DNA of 64,000 nt from JAZKHT01 sp040385245 (GTDB lineage Bacteria; Pseudomonadota; Alphaproteobacteria; Rhodobacterales; Rhodobacteraceae). Positions within the stretch are counted from its first letter, which is position 1, and each line of letters opens with the position of its first letter. The stretch spans positions 806,001 through 870,000 of the forward strand of contig JAZKHT010000001.1 of assembly GCA_040385245.1 (NCBI GenBank), in the 5' to 3' direction. Made by a program: the position numbers and the translations under genes. Below the pieces are notes generated by a model that had not been told where the DNA came from, did not search any database, and worked only from the letters and a program-made list of their open reading frames with translations. Below are positions 17,104 to 25,575 of the stretch, one piece after another.

Positions 17104-17165
17104 CGGGGGCATTCTGCCCCCGTCGCGCGTGCCGCGCGCCCCCCCCCCCTGAGAATATTTTCGCA
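17104..17165. repeat. G/C hairpin and GAATATTT element downstream of lipB
   Basis: GGGGGCATTCTGCCCCC forms a hairpin (17105-17121). It is followed by an 11-base C run and TGAGAATATTTTCGC just past the lipB stop. It resembles the element at 5927-6004 in architecture. Confidence 0.45.
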
Positions 17166-17177
17166 AAGGGGAAGGGG

Positions 17178-17837
17178 TCAGGCGGGCGTGTCGGGAAAGA
17201 AGCGGGGAAAGGTGGCGGCAAGGGCTGCGTCAAGGTCTGCCAGCATGACCGGCAAGCCCAGATCGACAAGGCTGGTCACGCCATGGTCGCGAATGCCGCA
17301 GGGGACGATGCCGTCGAAGTGCGACAGGTCGGGGTCCACGTTGATCGAGATGCCGTGAAAGCTGACCCAGCGGCGCAATTTCACGCCGATGGCGGCAATC
17401 TTCGCCTCGGCCACGGTGCCATCGGGGTTCGGGGCGCGGTCGGGGCGGGTGACCCAGACGCCGACCCGGCCTGCCCTGCGTTCGCCGGTGACTTTGAATT
17501 CGGCCAATGTGGCGATGACCCAGTTTTCCAGCGCGCAGACGAATTGGCGCACATCGCGGCCGCGTTCGTTCAGGTCAAGCATGATGTAAGCCACGCGCTG
17601 ACCCGGCCCGTGATACGTGTATTGCCCGCCGCGCCCGGCTGTATGGACGGGAAAGCGGTCCGGCGTGATCAGGTCGGCGGGGTTGGTCGAGGTGCCTGCG
17701 GTATAAAGCGGCGGGTGTTCCAGCAGCCAGACCGCCTCGGGTGCGGTGCGGGCGGCGATGGCGGCCACCCGCGCCTCCATCGCGGCAAGGGTTTCGGCAT
17801 AGGGTTGCGGGCCGTCAAGATGTGTCCATTCCACCAT
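17178..17837 (-). CDS. lipB: Lipoyl(octanoyl) transferase
   Basis: Moves octanoyl from acyl carrier protein to the lipoyl domains of 2-oxoacid dehydrogenases and the glycine cleavage H protein. Signatures are RGGQYTYHGPGQ near residue 75 and IGVKLRRWVSFHGISINV near 150, with the catalytic cysteine in IVPCGI near 174. From 17837 it is 219 aa, the usual size. The longer open frame to 18122 runs antisense across tRNA-Leu and adds 95 unrelated residues, so it is rejected. AAGGGG precedes the chosen start. Confidence 0.95.
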   Translation of the reverse strand: MVEWTHLDGPQPYAETLAAMEARVAAIAARTAPEAVWLLEHPPLYTAGTSTNPADLITPDRFPVHTAGRGGQYTYHGPGQRVAYIMLDLNERGRDVRQFVCALENWVIATLAEFKVTGERRAGRVGVWVTRPDRAPNPDGTVAEAKIAAIGVKLRRWVSFHGISINVDPDLSHFDGIVPCGIRDHGVTSLVDLGLPVMLADLDAALAATFPRFFPDTPA

Positions 17838-17980
17838 CGGTCCGCCCCTTGCCTGCCGCCGTTGCCCGCCCCTGAAATGGGGGGAAAGCGGGGCGGATTG
17901 CAAGGTGGGGCGGGGGGGCGATTTTCCCTCTTTCCTTCCCGCAAACGCTTCGCTACATACCCGCCACCAAGCCAAGGCAT

Positions 17981-18067
17981 GCGGATGTGGCGGAATTGGT
18001 AGACGCGCAGCGTTGAGGTCGCTGTGGGGTAACTCCCGTGAAGGTTCGAGTCCTTTCATCCGCACCA
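17981..18067 (+). tRNA. tRNA-Leu (anticodon GAG), CCA encoded
   Basis: Acceptor arms GCGGATG and CATCCGC pair exactly. The D-arm contains AATTGGTAGAC. The anticodon stem CAGCG/CGCTG holds loop TTGAGGT with GAG at 18015-18017. A long variable arm and the T-arm GGTTCGAGTCC follow. CCA is present at 18065-18067. Confidence 0.95.
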
Positions 18068-18428
18068 TCTGTCCCGAACCGGGGGCGCTGTCCACAGGAC
18101 GGCCTGCCCCCGGGGGATACACAAACCTGAACCTGATTGCGAAAATTGTGACGGCGACGCCCGCTGTATGTGGCGACCTGTCGCGGGCCCGACGTGCAGC
18201 CGTGGGTTGCGCGCGACGGGGTGCGATGATGTTTGCAATGGCAATTTGACCGAAAATGCCCCGTCAAATGCCGCATTGGACGGCAAATTGGTCGCAAAAT
18301 GCCCGATTGACTTGCAATTTGGGTGTGATGCCCGTTTTTGCGACAAGCATGTTGCAATGCCTGGTCGCTTTCTTTTAAGTCGGGTCAAGACGTGCGGGAA
18401 AATCCGCCAGAATACCGGGGAGACTTCA
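18068..18428 (+). other. Leader region of the ABC operon with repeated AAATGCC words
   Basis: No gene is visible in these 361 bases. The second half is less GC-rich and repeats AAATGCC at 18254, 18266 and 18297, mixed with TTGCAATT and GGCAAATT words. A weak promoter (TTGCAA, 17 bases, TTAAGT, near 18352-18380) is possible. The repeats could be sites for an activator or repressor of the transport operon. Confidence 0.35.
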
Positions 18429-19532
18429 GTGGCTGTCACTGCCCAAAACGACGCATTCGTCGTTTTCGATCACGTTCAGAAAAGCTATGATGGGGTCAGC
18501 CTTGTCGTAAAGGACCTAAACCTGTCGATTGGAAAGGGCGAGTTCCTGACGATGCTGGGGCCGTCGGGATCGGGCAAGACCACCTGTCTGATGATGCTGG
18601 CCGGGTTTGAAACGGCGACCAACGGCGAAATCCTGCTGGACGGACGCCCCATCAATCAGGTGCCGCCGCACAAGCGCGGGATCGGCATGGTGTTCCAGAA
18701 CTATGCCTTGTTCCCCCATATGACGGTCGGCGAAAACCTGTCCTTTCCGCTGGAAGTGCGCGGTATGGGCAAATCCGAGCGCGAGGCGAAGGTCAAGCGC
18801 GCGCTGGACATGGTGCAGATGTACGCCTTCATCAACCGCCGCCCGGCGCAACTGTCGGGAGGGCAGCAGCAGCGCATCGCATTGGCCCGCGCGCTGGTGT
18901 TCGATCCGGCGCTGGTGCTGATGGATGAACCGCTTGGCGCGCTGGACAAGCAGTTGCGCGAGCATATGCAGTTTGAAATCAAACACCTGCACGAAAGCCT
19001 TGGCATCACGGTGGTTTACGTCACCCACGACCAGGGAGAGGCGCTGACGATGTCCGACCGGATCGCCGTGTTCAACGACGGGCGCATCCAGCAGCTTGCC
19101 TCGCCGTCGGATCTGTATGAACGCCCCGACAACAGCTTTGTCGCGGGCTTCATCGGCGAGAACAACAAACTGAACGGTGTGGTCGAGGATATTCAGGGCG
19201 GGCGGGCGCTGGTGCGCCTTGCCACGGGCGAGTTGATCGACGCGACCCCGGTCAACGTCAAGGACAAGGGCCAGAAGACGCTGGTCTCCATCCGCCCCGA
19301 ACGGGTGGAGTTCAAGCCCGAGTTGCTGCCCGAAGGGGCCCATACCATCGACGCCGAGGTGGTCGAGGTGATATACATGGGCGATCTGTTCCGCACAGTG
19401 CTCAAGGTGGCGGGGTCCACGGATTTCGTCATCAAATCCCGCAATACGCTGGGCCAGCGCGTGCTGGTGCCGGGCGAGACGATCAAGATCGGTTGGGCGC
19501 CGCAAGACGCGCGCGCGCTTGATCCGGTTTGA
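18429..19532 (+). CDS. ABC transporter ATPase, PotA-like (spermidine/putrescine type)
   Basis: 367 aa cytoplasmic ATPase. Walker A is GPSGSGKTT near residue 47, the signature is LSGGQQQRIA near 144, Walker B is LVLMDEP near 164, and the switch histidine is in VTHDQGEAL near 200. A TOBE-type domain makes up the last 110 residues. The GTG at 18429 opens MAVTAQNDAFVVFDHV with GGGGAGA six bases before it; the open frame extends back to 18168 without similarity. It heads an operon with a binding protein and two permeases. Confidence 0.92.
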   Translation: MAVTAQNDAFVVFDHVQKSYDGVSLVVKDLNLSIGKGEFLTMLGPSGSGKTTCLMMLAGFETATNGEILLDGRPINQVPPHKRGIGMVFQNYALFPHMTVGENLSFPLEVRGMGKSEREAKVKRALDMVQMYAFINRRPAQLSGGQQQRIALARALVFDPALVLMDEPLGALDKQLREHMQFEIKHLHESLGITVVYVTHDQGEALTMSDRIAVFNDGRIQQLASPSDLYERPDNSFVAGFIGENNKLNGVVEDIQGGRALVRLATGELIDATPVNVKDKGQKTLVSIRPERVEFKPELLPEGAHTIDAEVVEVIYMGDLFRTVLKVAGSTDFVIKSRNTLGQRVLVPGETIKIGWAPQDARALDPV

Positions 19533-19602
19533 CGCGGCCATCTGGCCGTGGTGCCGCAACAGCGGCCAATAAAGACGCCAAGTTCAACATGGGAGCTAAC
19601 GA

Positions 19603-20676
19603 ATGAAAAAACTTCTTGCCCTGACCACCGCCTTGACGGCTGTCGGCTATGCCGCCGCCGCCGAAGAAGTGTCGGTCATGTCCTGGGGTGGGGCCTATGC
19701 CACCAGCCAGATCGAAGCCTACCACAAGCCTTTTACTGCCGAGACGGGCATCACCGTCATCTCGATCGACGCCGACAACCCGGCGACCCCGATCAAGGCG
19801 CAGGTCGAAGCTGGCAACGTCACGGTTGACGTGGCTGACGTCGAATACGCCGATGCGATCCGTCTGTGCGACGAAGGCATGCTGGAAACCATCGACCCGG
19901 CAATGCTGCCTGCCGCGCCCGACGGAACCCCTGCGACCGAAGACTTCCTGCCGGGCGCGTTGACCGATTGCGCCGTGGCGTCGATCGTGTTCTCGACCGT
20001 GTTCGCCTATGACTCGTCGAAGTTCCCCGAAGGCCCGACGACCATGGCCGACTTCTTTGACCTGGAGAAATTCCCGGGCAAGCGCGGCATGCGCAAGGGC
20101 GCGAAAGCGAACCTTGAAATGGCGCTGATGGGCGACGGCGTGCCTGCTGCCGAAGTCTATGCGATGCTGGAAACCGACGAAGGCATTGACCGTGCATTTG
20201 CCAAGCTCGACACCATCAAGGCCGACACCATCTGGTGGGAAGCCGGTGCGCAGCCGCCGCAACTGCTGGCCGATGGCGAAGTTGCCATGACCACTGCCTA
20301 CAACGGCCGTATCTTTGCCGCCGCCGTGGCCGAGAACAAGCCGTTCGAAGTGGTCTGGGATGGTCAGGTCTATGAGTACGACCTGTTCGTGATCCCGAAG
20401 GGCGCACCGAACCTGGAAGCGGCGAAAAAGTTCGTGGCGTTCGCGACCGACACCCAGCGTCTGGCCGATCAGGCCAAGTGGATCAGCTATGGTCCGGGGC
20501 GCAAATCCTCGGGCGCGCTGGTTGGCCTGTATCAGGACGGCAAGACCGAGATGGGCCCGCATATGCCCACCTCGGCGGAAAACCTGACGAACGCGCTGGC
20601 GTCGAGCTACGAGTTCTGGGTCGACCGTGACGCCGAGCTGAACGAGCGTTTCAACGCCTGGCTGGCCGCGAACTGA
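19603..20676 (+). CDS. Periplasmic binding protein, PotD/PotF-like
   Basis: 357 aa. A signal peptide of about 20 residues (MKKLLALTTALTAVGYAAAA) precedes EEVSVMSWGGAYATSQ, a typical opening of the spermidine/putrescine-type class of solute receptors. TIWWEAGAQPPQLLADGEVAMTTAYNGR is the hinge-to-C-domain signature of this group. GGGAGC precedes the ATG. The ligand is probably a polyamine or related small cation or amino acid; it cannot be fixed from sequence. A strong hairpin follows the stop. Confidence 0.9.
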   Translation: MKKLLALTTALTAVGYAAAAEEVSVMSWGGAYATSQIEAYHKPFTAETGITVISIDADNPATPIKAQVEAGNVTVDVADVEYADAIRLCDEGMLETIDPAMLPAAPDGTPATEDFLPGALTDCAVASIVFSTVFAYDSSKFPEGPTTMADFFDLEKFPGKRGMRKGAKANLEMALMGDGVPAAEVYAMLETDEGIDRAFAKLDTIKADTIWWEAGAQPPQLLADGEVAMTTAYNGRIFAAAVAENKPFEVVWDGQVYEYDLFVIPKGAPNLEAAKKFVAFATDTQRLADQAKWISYGPGRKSSGALVGLYQDGKTEMGPHMPTSAENLTNALASSYEFWVDRDAELNERFNAWLAAN

Positions 20677-20684
20677 TGACCATC

Positions 20685-20713
20685 GGGCGCGAGGGGATGG
20701 CCCCCTCGCGCCC
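20685..20713 (+). terminator. Intra-operon hairpin after the binding-protein gene
   Basis: GGGCGCGAGGGG pairs with CCCCTCGCGCCC in a 12-base stem, followed by GCTTTCTTTT. It sits between the binding-protein and permease genes, a usual place for partial termination that keeps receptor levels above membrane components. Confidence 0.7.
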
Positions 20714-20734
20714 GCTTTCTTTTGTGCGGGGGCG

Positions 20735-22003
20735 ATGATGGCCGATATTGCAGCGACTGCGGGCATGATGCCCGGCCTGACCACGGCCGACGGTCGCCCG
20801 TTGAAAACGGCCCTTGCCGAAGCGCAGGCCAAGGCACGGCGGCGGGCGTTCCTGCTGGTGGCGCCCTTGCTGCTGTTCATCGTCTTTACCTTTGTCCTGC
20901 CCATCGGGCAGATGCTGCAACGGTCTGTCTATCATGATGGTTTTTCGTCGGCGGCCCCCAACCTGGTGAAGTGGTTCGGCGCGAACCCGCGCGGCACCGA
21001 ACCGGACGAGGCCGCCTTTGCCGCCCTTGCCGCCGATCTGAAGCAGATGAAGGCCGACAAGACCGCAGGCGCCGCCGGGACGCGTGTGAACTACACGCTG
21101 TCGGAATCGCGGTCGCTGTTCACCTCCAGCGCGCGGGGGGCGGACAAGCTTGAACCGCCGTTCAAGGAGGCGCTGATTGCCCTTGATGACAAATGGGCCG
21201 CCCCCGCGGTTTGGGAAGCAATGCGCAGCGCCGCCAGCCCCTGGACCGCCGATTTCTATGTGATCGCCACCGATTTCGAACGCGCCGACGACGGGTCGCT
21301 GCAAAAGGTGCCCGAAAACCAACAGATTTACCTCTATCTGTTCGGCAAGACCTTCGTTCTGTCGGGCGTGATCACCTTCCTGTGCCTGCTGCTGGCCTTT
21401 CCGGTTGCCCATCTGCTGGCGACCTTGCCGATGCGCTATTCCAACTTGCTGATGATCCTGGTTCTGCTGCCGTTCTGGACCTCGCTTCTGGTGCGCACGA
21501 CCAGTTGGATCGTGCTGCTGCAGGGGCAGGGGGTGCTGAACAACGTGTTGGTGTCGCTTGGCATTCTTGGCGACGATGGCCGGTTGGAAATGATGTACAA
21601 CCAGACCGGCACCATCATCGTGATGACGCATATCCTGCTGCCCTTCATGATCCTGCCGCTCTATTCGGTAATGCGGACCATTCCCCCCAGCTATGCCCGC
21701 GCCGCGCGGTCGCTGGGGGCGACAAGCTGGACGACGTTCCGGCGCATCTATCTGCCGCAGACCCTGCCGGGGATCGGCGCGGGGGCGCTGCTCGTGTTCA
21801 TTCTGGCGGTCGGCTACTACATCACGCCTGCCTTGGTGGGTGGAGCGTCGGGCCAACTGATTTCCAACATGATCGACTTTCATATGGACAAGTCGAACTG
21901 GTCACTGGCCGCCGCCCTGTCGGCGATGCTGCTGGTGGGGGTGCTGATCCTGTACTGGCTGTACGACCGGCTGATCGGCATCGACAATCTGAAGCTGGGC
22001 TGA
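20735..22003 (+). CDS. ABC permease, PotB-like, with large periplasmic insertion
   Basis: 422 aa inner-membrane subunit. One helix (about residues 43-65) is followed by an unusually long polar loop of about 130 residues (66-200). Five further helices follow. The ATPase-contact EAA loop is RAARSLGATSWTTFRRIYLPQTLPG near residue 325. PotB proteins are normally about 280-300 aa, so the extra length is the loop after the first helix. Two adjacent ATGs (20735, 20738) could start it; a G-rich site precedes both. Confidence 0.88.
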   Translation: MMADIAATAGMMPGLTTADGRPLKTALAEAQAKARRRAFLLVAPLLLFIVFTFVLPIGQMLQRSVYHDGFSSAAPNLVKWFGANPRGTEPDEAAFAALAADLKQMKADKTAGAAGTRVNYTLSESRSLFTSSARGADKLEPPFKEALIALDDKWAAPAVWEAMRSAASPWTADFYVIATDFERADDGSLQKVPENQQIYLYLFGKTFVLSGVITFLCLLLAFPVAHLLATLPMRYSNLLMILVLLPFWTSLLVRTTSWIVLLQGQGVLNNVLVSLGILGDDGRLEMMYNQTGTIIVMTHILLPFMILPLYSVMRTIPPSYARAARSLGATSWTTFRRIYLPQTLPGIGAGALLVFILAVGYYITPALVGGASGQLISNMIDFHMDKSNWSLAAALSAMLLVGVLILYWLYDRLIGIDNLKLG

Positions 22004-22016
22004 GAAGGAAACAAAA

Positions 22017-22982
22017 ATGGCACTTCCGGTCTACGCATCCCCGCTGGAACGCGTCTGGCACCTGACCTACAAGGTGATCTGCGTGGCGATCTTCGTCTTT
22101 CTGATCTCGCCCATCCTGATCGTCATGCCGCTGTCGTTCAACGCCGAGCCGTATTTCACCTTTACCGAAAAGATGCTGACCTTCGATCCCGAAGGCTATT
22201 CGCTGCGCTGGTATGACACGCTGCTGACAATGGGTATGTCGGCCCCGGACGGGCCGCGCGATGCAAGCTGGTGGGAACAGGCCTGGGCGCAATCGACCTG
22301 GATCAAGGCGGCCAAGAACTCGGTCATCATCGGGTTCTGGGCGACCATTCTGGCAACCGCCCTTGGCACGCTGGCCGCACTGGGGCTGGCGCGGGCGGAA
22401 ATGCCCTACAAACGGCTGATCATGGCGATCCTGATTTCCCCGATGATCGTGCCGATCATCATCATCGCGACGGGGTTGTTCTTTTTCTATTCCAACCCGT
22501 GCAGCCCGGTGAACGGAATTCTGGGTCTGGTCGATGTGTCACTGCAATGCGGGCGGCTGACGTCAACCTATATCGGCGTGATCATGGCCCACGCGACGCT
22601 GGGCATCCCGTTCGTCATCATCACCGTCACGGCCACGCTGTTGGGCTTTGACCAATCGCTGATCCGGGCGTCGGCCAGTCTTGGGGCAAGCCCGTCCCGA
22701 ACCTTTTTCAAGGTGATCCTGCCCTTGATCCTGCCGGGGGTGGTGTCGGGCGGGTTGTTCGCCTTTGTCACCTCGTTCGACGAGGTGGTGGCGGTGCTGT
22801 TCATCGCAGGCCCCGAACAGCAGACCATCCCGCGTCAGATGTGGAACGGAATCCGCGAGGCGATCAGCCCGGCGATCCTGTCGGTGGCGACCATCCTTGT
22901 GATCATCTCGATCCTGCTGCTGGCGACGGTCGAGTTGCTGCGGCGGCGGTCGGAACGGCTGCGGGGCGTCAGCCCTGCGTGA
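22017..22982 (+). CDS. ABC permease, PotC-like
   Basis: 321 aa inner-membrane subunit with about six helices. The EAA loop is RASASLGASPSRTFFKVILPLILPG near residue 220. A loop of about 45 residues after the first helix and a second loop with two cysteines (SNPCSPVNG, VSLQCGR) are additions relative to E. coli PotC. AAGGAA precedes the ATG, 14 bases after the previous stop. Last gene of the operon. Confidence 0.9.
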   Translation: MALPVYASPLERVWHLTYKVICVAIFVFLISPILIVMPLSFNAEPYFTFTEKMLTFDPEGYSLRWYDTLLTMGMSAPDGPRDASWWEQAWAQSTWIKAAKNSVIIGFWATILATALGTLAALGLARAEMPYKRLIMAILISPMIVPIIIIATGLFFFYSNPCSPVNGILGLVDVSLQCGRLTSTYIGVIMAHATLGIPFVIITVTATLLGFDQSLIRASASLGASPSRTFFKVILPLILPGVVSGGLFAFVTSFDEVVAVLFIAGPEQQTIPRQMWNGIREAISPAILSVATILVIISILLLATVELLRRRSERLRGVSPA

Positions 22983-23019
22983 TCTGGCCGGCGTCATCTG
23001 ACCAGGCTGATCGGCGCTG

Positions 23020-23958
23020 TCACGGCAGCAGTTGCAGCCAGCCCCAGATCGTCAGGATCGACAAGCCGGTGGCGATCAGCACGGTCGATGCCGCGACCCG
23101 TTTGCCGACGCCGTAGATATGGGCGAACAGGTAGGCGTTGACGCCGGGGGCCATCGCCGCCGTCACCACCGATGACCGCAAGGCGGGCGTGTCGAGGTCA
23201 AAGACAAAGCGGCCCAACAGATAGGCCAATCCCGGATGCACGATCAATGAACAGCCGCACAGCAGGGCGATGATGCGGAAATCGCCGTCGGGCCGATAGC
23301 GCAACAAGACGCCGCCCAGCCCGAACAGCGCGGCAGGGATGGCGGCGCGGGCGATCAGGTCGATGCCGGACCAGAACACGACCGGCAGCGGCAGGCCGGT
23401 CAGGTTGACGATGAACCCCACCGTGATGCCCAAGACCATCGGCTGTGAAAACACCGCGCGCAGGATCTGACGTCCAAGCGCGGCACCCGACAGCCCCTGT
23501 CCCCGCGTGCGGGCCCATTCCATCAGCGCGATGCCAAAGCCATAGAACAGTGGCGAGTGCAGCGACACGATGGCGTAATTGCCTGCCAGTGCCTGCGCGC
23601 CATAGGCGCGTTCGGTGATGGGCAGGCCCAGCAAGACGGTGTTGGAAAACAGCGCGACAAAGCCGATGGCGACACTGTCGGTCAGGGGCCGCGAAAACAG
23701 CAGGCGTGCCACGAAAAAGGCCAGCGCAAAGCTGGACATCGCCGCGATGTAAAAGCTGAACAACAGCCCAGCGTGATAGGCGTCCGACAGGTCCAGCATG
23801 GCGATGGACTTGAACAACAGGCAGGGCACCGCGAAATTCTGCGCAAAGCGCATGACTCCATCCACCGCCGCCTCATCGAACAATTTGGCACGCGCGGCGG
23901 CATAACCAAACCCGATGACGAAGAAGACCGGCAGGATGACGTCCAGCAGCGCGCTCAT
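23020..23958 (-). CDS. AEC (auxin efflux carrier) family transporter
   Basis: 312 aa with about ten hydrophobic helices and the family openings DVILPVFFVIGFGYAAARAKLF and PCLLFKSIA. AEC carriers export or exchange organic acids or similar metabolites; the substrate here is unknown. Its start overlaps the MBL hydrolase stop (ATGA), so it is the last gene of the minus-strand operon running from the SPOR lipoprotein or tmk. Confidence 0.88.
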   Translation of the reverse strand: MSALLDVILPVFFVIGFGYAAARAKLFDEAAVDGVMRFAQNFAVPCLLFKSIAMLDLSDAYHAGLLFSFYIAAMSSFALAFFVARLLFSRPLTDSVAIGFVALFSNTVLLGLPITERAYGAQALAGNYAIVSLHSPLFYGFGIALMEWARTRGQGLSGAALGRQILRAVFSQPMVLGITVGFIVNLTGLPLPVVFWSGIDLIARAAIPAALFGLGGVLLRYRPDGDFRIIALLCGCSLIVHPGLAYLLGRFVFDLDTPALRSSVVTAAMAPGVNAYLFAHIYGVGKRVAASTVLIATGLSILTIWGWLQLLP

Positions 23959-24758
23959 GTCACATCATCATAGTCGATGGTCAGGCCATCATGCGCGGGC
24001 AGGATGTGGGGTGGCAGTTCTGCCAACAGTTCAGCGTGGTCAAGGTCGATGTGCATGTTGGTCAGCACCGCGCGTGCAGGTTTGGCACGGGCGATCCATT
24101 CCAGCGACAGGGCCAGATGCGCGTGCGTCGGGTGCGGCTTGCGGCGCAGCGCGTCCAGCACCCAGCAATCCAATCCATCCAGCACGGGCCAGCTTTCTGG
24201 CGGGATCTCGATCACGTCGGGCAGATAGGCCAGCGGGCCGATGCGGAATCCCAGCGCGTCCATCGCGCCATGTTCGGCGCGAAACGGAATCAAGTTGATG
24301 TCGCCACCCGCACCCGGAACGGTGACCGTGCCGTCGATCGTGTGCAGATCGAGGATGGCGGGATAGGCCGACCCCTTGGCTTGGGTAAAGGCATAGCCGA
24401 ACCGCGACAGCAGCGCGTCCTGCGTCGGACCATCGGCCCAGACGGGCAGGCGGCGGCGGATGTTGAACACGATCTGGCGCAGATCGTCGATGCCATGCAC
24501 ATGGTCCGCGTGCGAATGGGTGTAGACGACGCCATCCAGCGTGCCGACCCCTGCATCCAGCAACTGGTCGCGCATATCGGGCGAGGTGTCGATCAACACG
24601 CGGGTGGTGCCATCGGCCGTCGTGCGTTCCACCAGCATCGAACAGCGGCGGCGACGGTTTTTCGGGTTCGCGGGGTCGCAACTGCCCCAGTCGCCGCCCA
24701 GACGCGGCACGCCGCCCGACGACCCGCAGCCAAGGATGGTAAAGCGCAAGGCGGCCAT
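23955..24758 (-). CDS. MBL-fold metallo-hydrolase, PhnP-like
   Basis: 267 aa. The metal site is THSHADHVHGID near residue 80, with further ligands in AEHG near 162 and the C-terminal NMHIDLDH. The opening TILGCGSSGGVPRLGGDWG is that of the PhnP/cyclic-phosphate phosphodiesterase group. It probably hydrolyses a cyclic phosphate or similar ester. It is coupled by four-base overlaps to tatD upstream and the AEC carrier downstream. Confidence 0.88.
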   Translation of the reverse strand: MAALRFTILGCGSSGGVPRLGGDWGSCDPANPKNRRRRCSMLVERTTADGTTRVLIDTSPDMRDQLLDAGVGTLDGVVYTHSHADHVHGIDDLRQIVFNIRRRLPVWADGPTQDALLSRFGYAFTQAKGSAYPAILDLHTIDGTVTVPGAGGDINLIPFRAEHGAMDALGFRIGPLAYLPDVIEIPPESWPVLDGLDCWVLDALRRKPHPTHAHLALSLEWIARAKPARAVLTNMHIDLDHAELLAELPPHILPAHDGLTIDYDDVT

Positions 24759-25570
24759 CAGGGGTGCGCCTTGGTGAAAAGGCGGTCAAAGTTCGCGGTG
24801 GTGGCGGCGGCAAATTCGGTCAGGCTGATGCCGAACACATCTGCCCCCTTTTGCGCGGTAAAGGCGGTATAGGCAGGCTCGTTCCGCCGTCCGCGGTGGG
24901 GGGGCGGCGCAAGATAGGGGCTGTCGGTTTCCAGCAGGATCCGGTCCAAGGGGGCGGCGGCAAAGATCGCGCGCAGATCGCCCGATTTCGGAAAGGTCGC
25001 GATGCCCGACATCGACAGATAAAACCCCAGATCCAGTGCTGCGCGCGCCAGTTCTGCGGAACTGGAAAAGCAGTGCATGACGCACGCATAGGGTTTCTCG
25101 CGGAACCCTTCGGTCAGGATCGCGGCCATGTCGTCATCCGCCGCACGGGCGTGGATGATCAGGGGCAAGCCGGTTTCCTGCGCGGCCTGAATGTGGACGC
25201 GCAAGGATGACTGCTGCACCGCCTTGCTGTCCGCGGTGTAGTGGTAGTCCAGACCAGTTTCACCGATGCCGACGAATTTCGGGTGCCGTGACAGGGCCAC
25301 AAGTTGGTCAACCGTGACCGGCGGGTCTTCGGCGGCGCGCATCGGGTGGATGCCTGCGGCGTAAAAGACGCCAGGGTTCGCCTCGGCAATGGCGCGCACA
25401 AGGGGTTCGTTGTGCAGGCGGGTGCAGATCGTGACCATCCGCGACACGCCTGCGGCATGGGCGCGGGCGATGATCTGGTCGCGCTCGCCGTCAAAATCGG
25501 GGAAATCGAGGTGACAATGACTGTCGACGATTTCGGGAGGGGCGACGATTTCGGGAATGTCGGGGGTCAT
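24758..25570 (-). CDS. TatD-family metal-dependent deoxyribonuclease
   Basis: 270 aa TIM-barrel hydrolase. Metal ligands are in DSHCHLDF near residue 16, the glutamate in GETGLDYHY near 102, HARA near 138, MHCFSSSAELA near 164 and ETDSPYLAPPPHRG near 214. TatD proteins act as 3'-5' exonucleases or in D-tyrosyl-tRNA and stress repair contexts. It follows holB by five bases and overlaps the MBL gene. Confidence 0.92.
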   Translation of the reverse strand: MTPDIPEIVAPPEIVDSHCHLDFPDFDGERDQIIARAHAAGVSRMVTICTRLHNEPLVRAIAEANPGVFYAAGIHPMRAAEDPPVTVDQLVALSRHPKFVGIGETGLDYHYTADSKAVQQSSLRVHIQAAQETGLPLIIHARAADDDMAAILTEGFREKPYACVMHCFSSSAELARAALDLGFYLSMSGIATFPKSGDLRAIFAAAPLDRILLETDSPYLAPPPHRGRRNEPAYTAFTAQKGADVFGISLTEFAAATTANFDRLFTKAHP

Positions 25571-25575
25571 GCGGC

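Noticed and set aside
17838..18122. N-terminal extension of lipB across tRNA-Leu
   Set aside because: It would translate the antisense of a tRNA gene and add 95 residues absent from LipB proteins; a good start exists at 17837.
19483..20904. 473-codon open frame opposite the binding-protein gene
   Set aside because: Antisense to a clear PotD-like gene that has a signal peptide and ribosome site.
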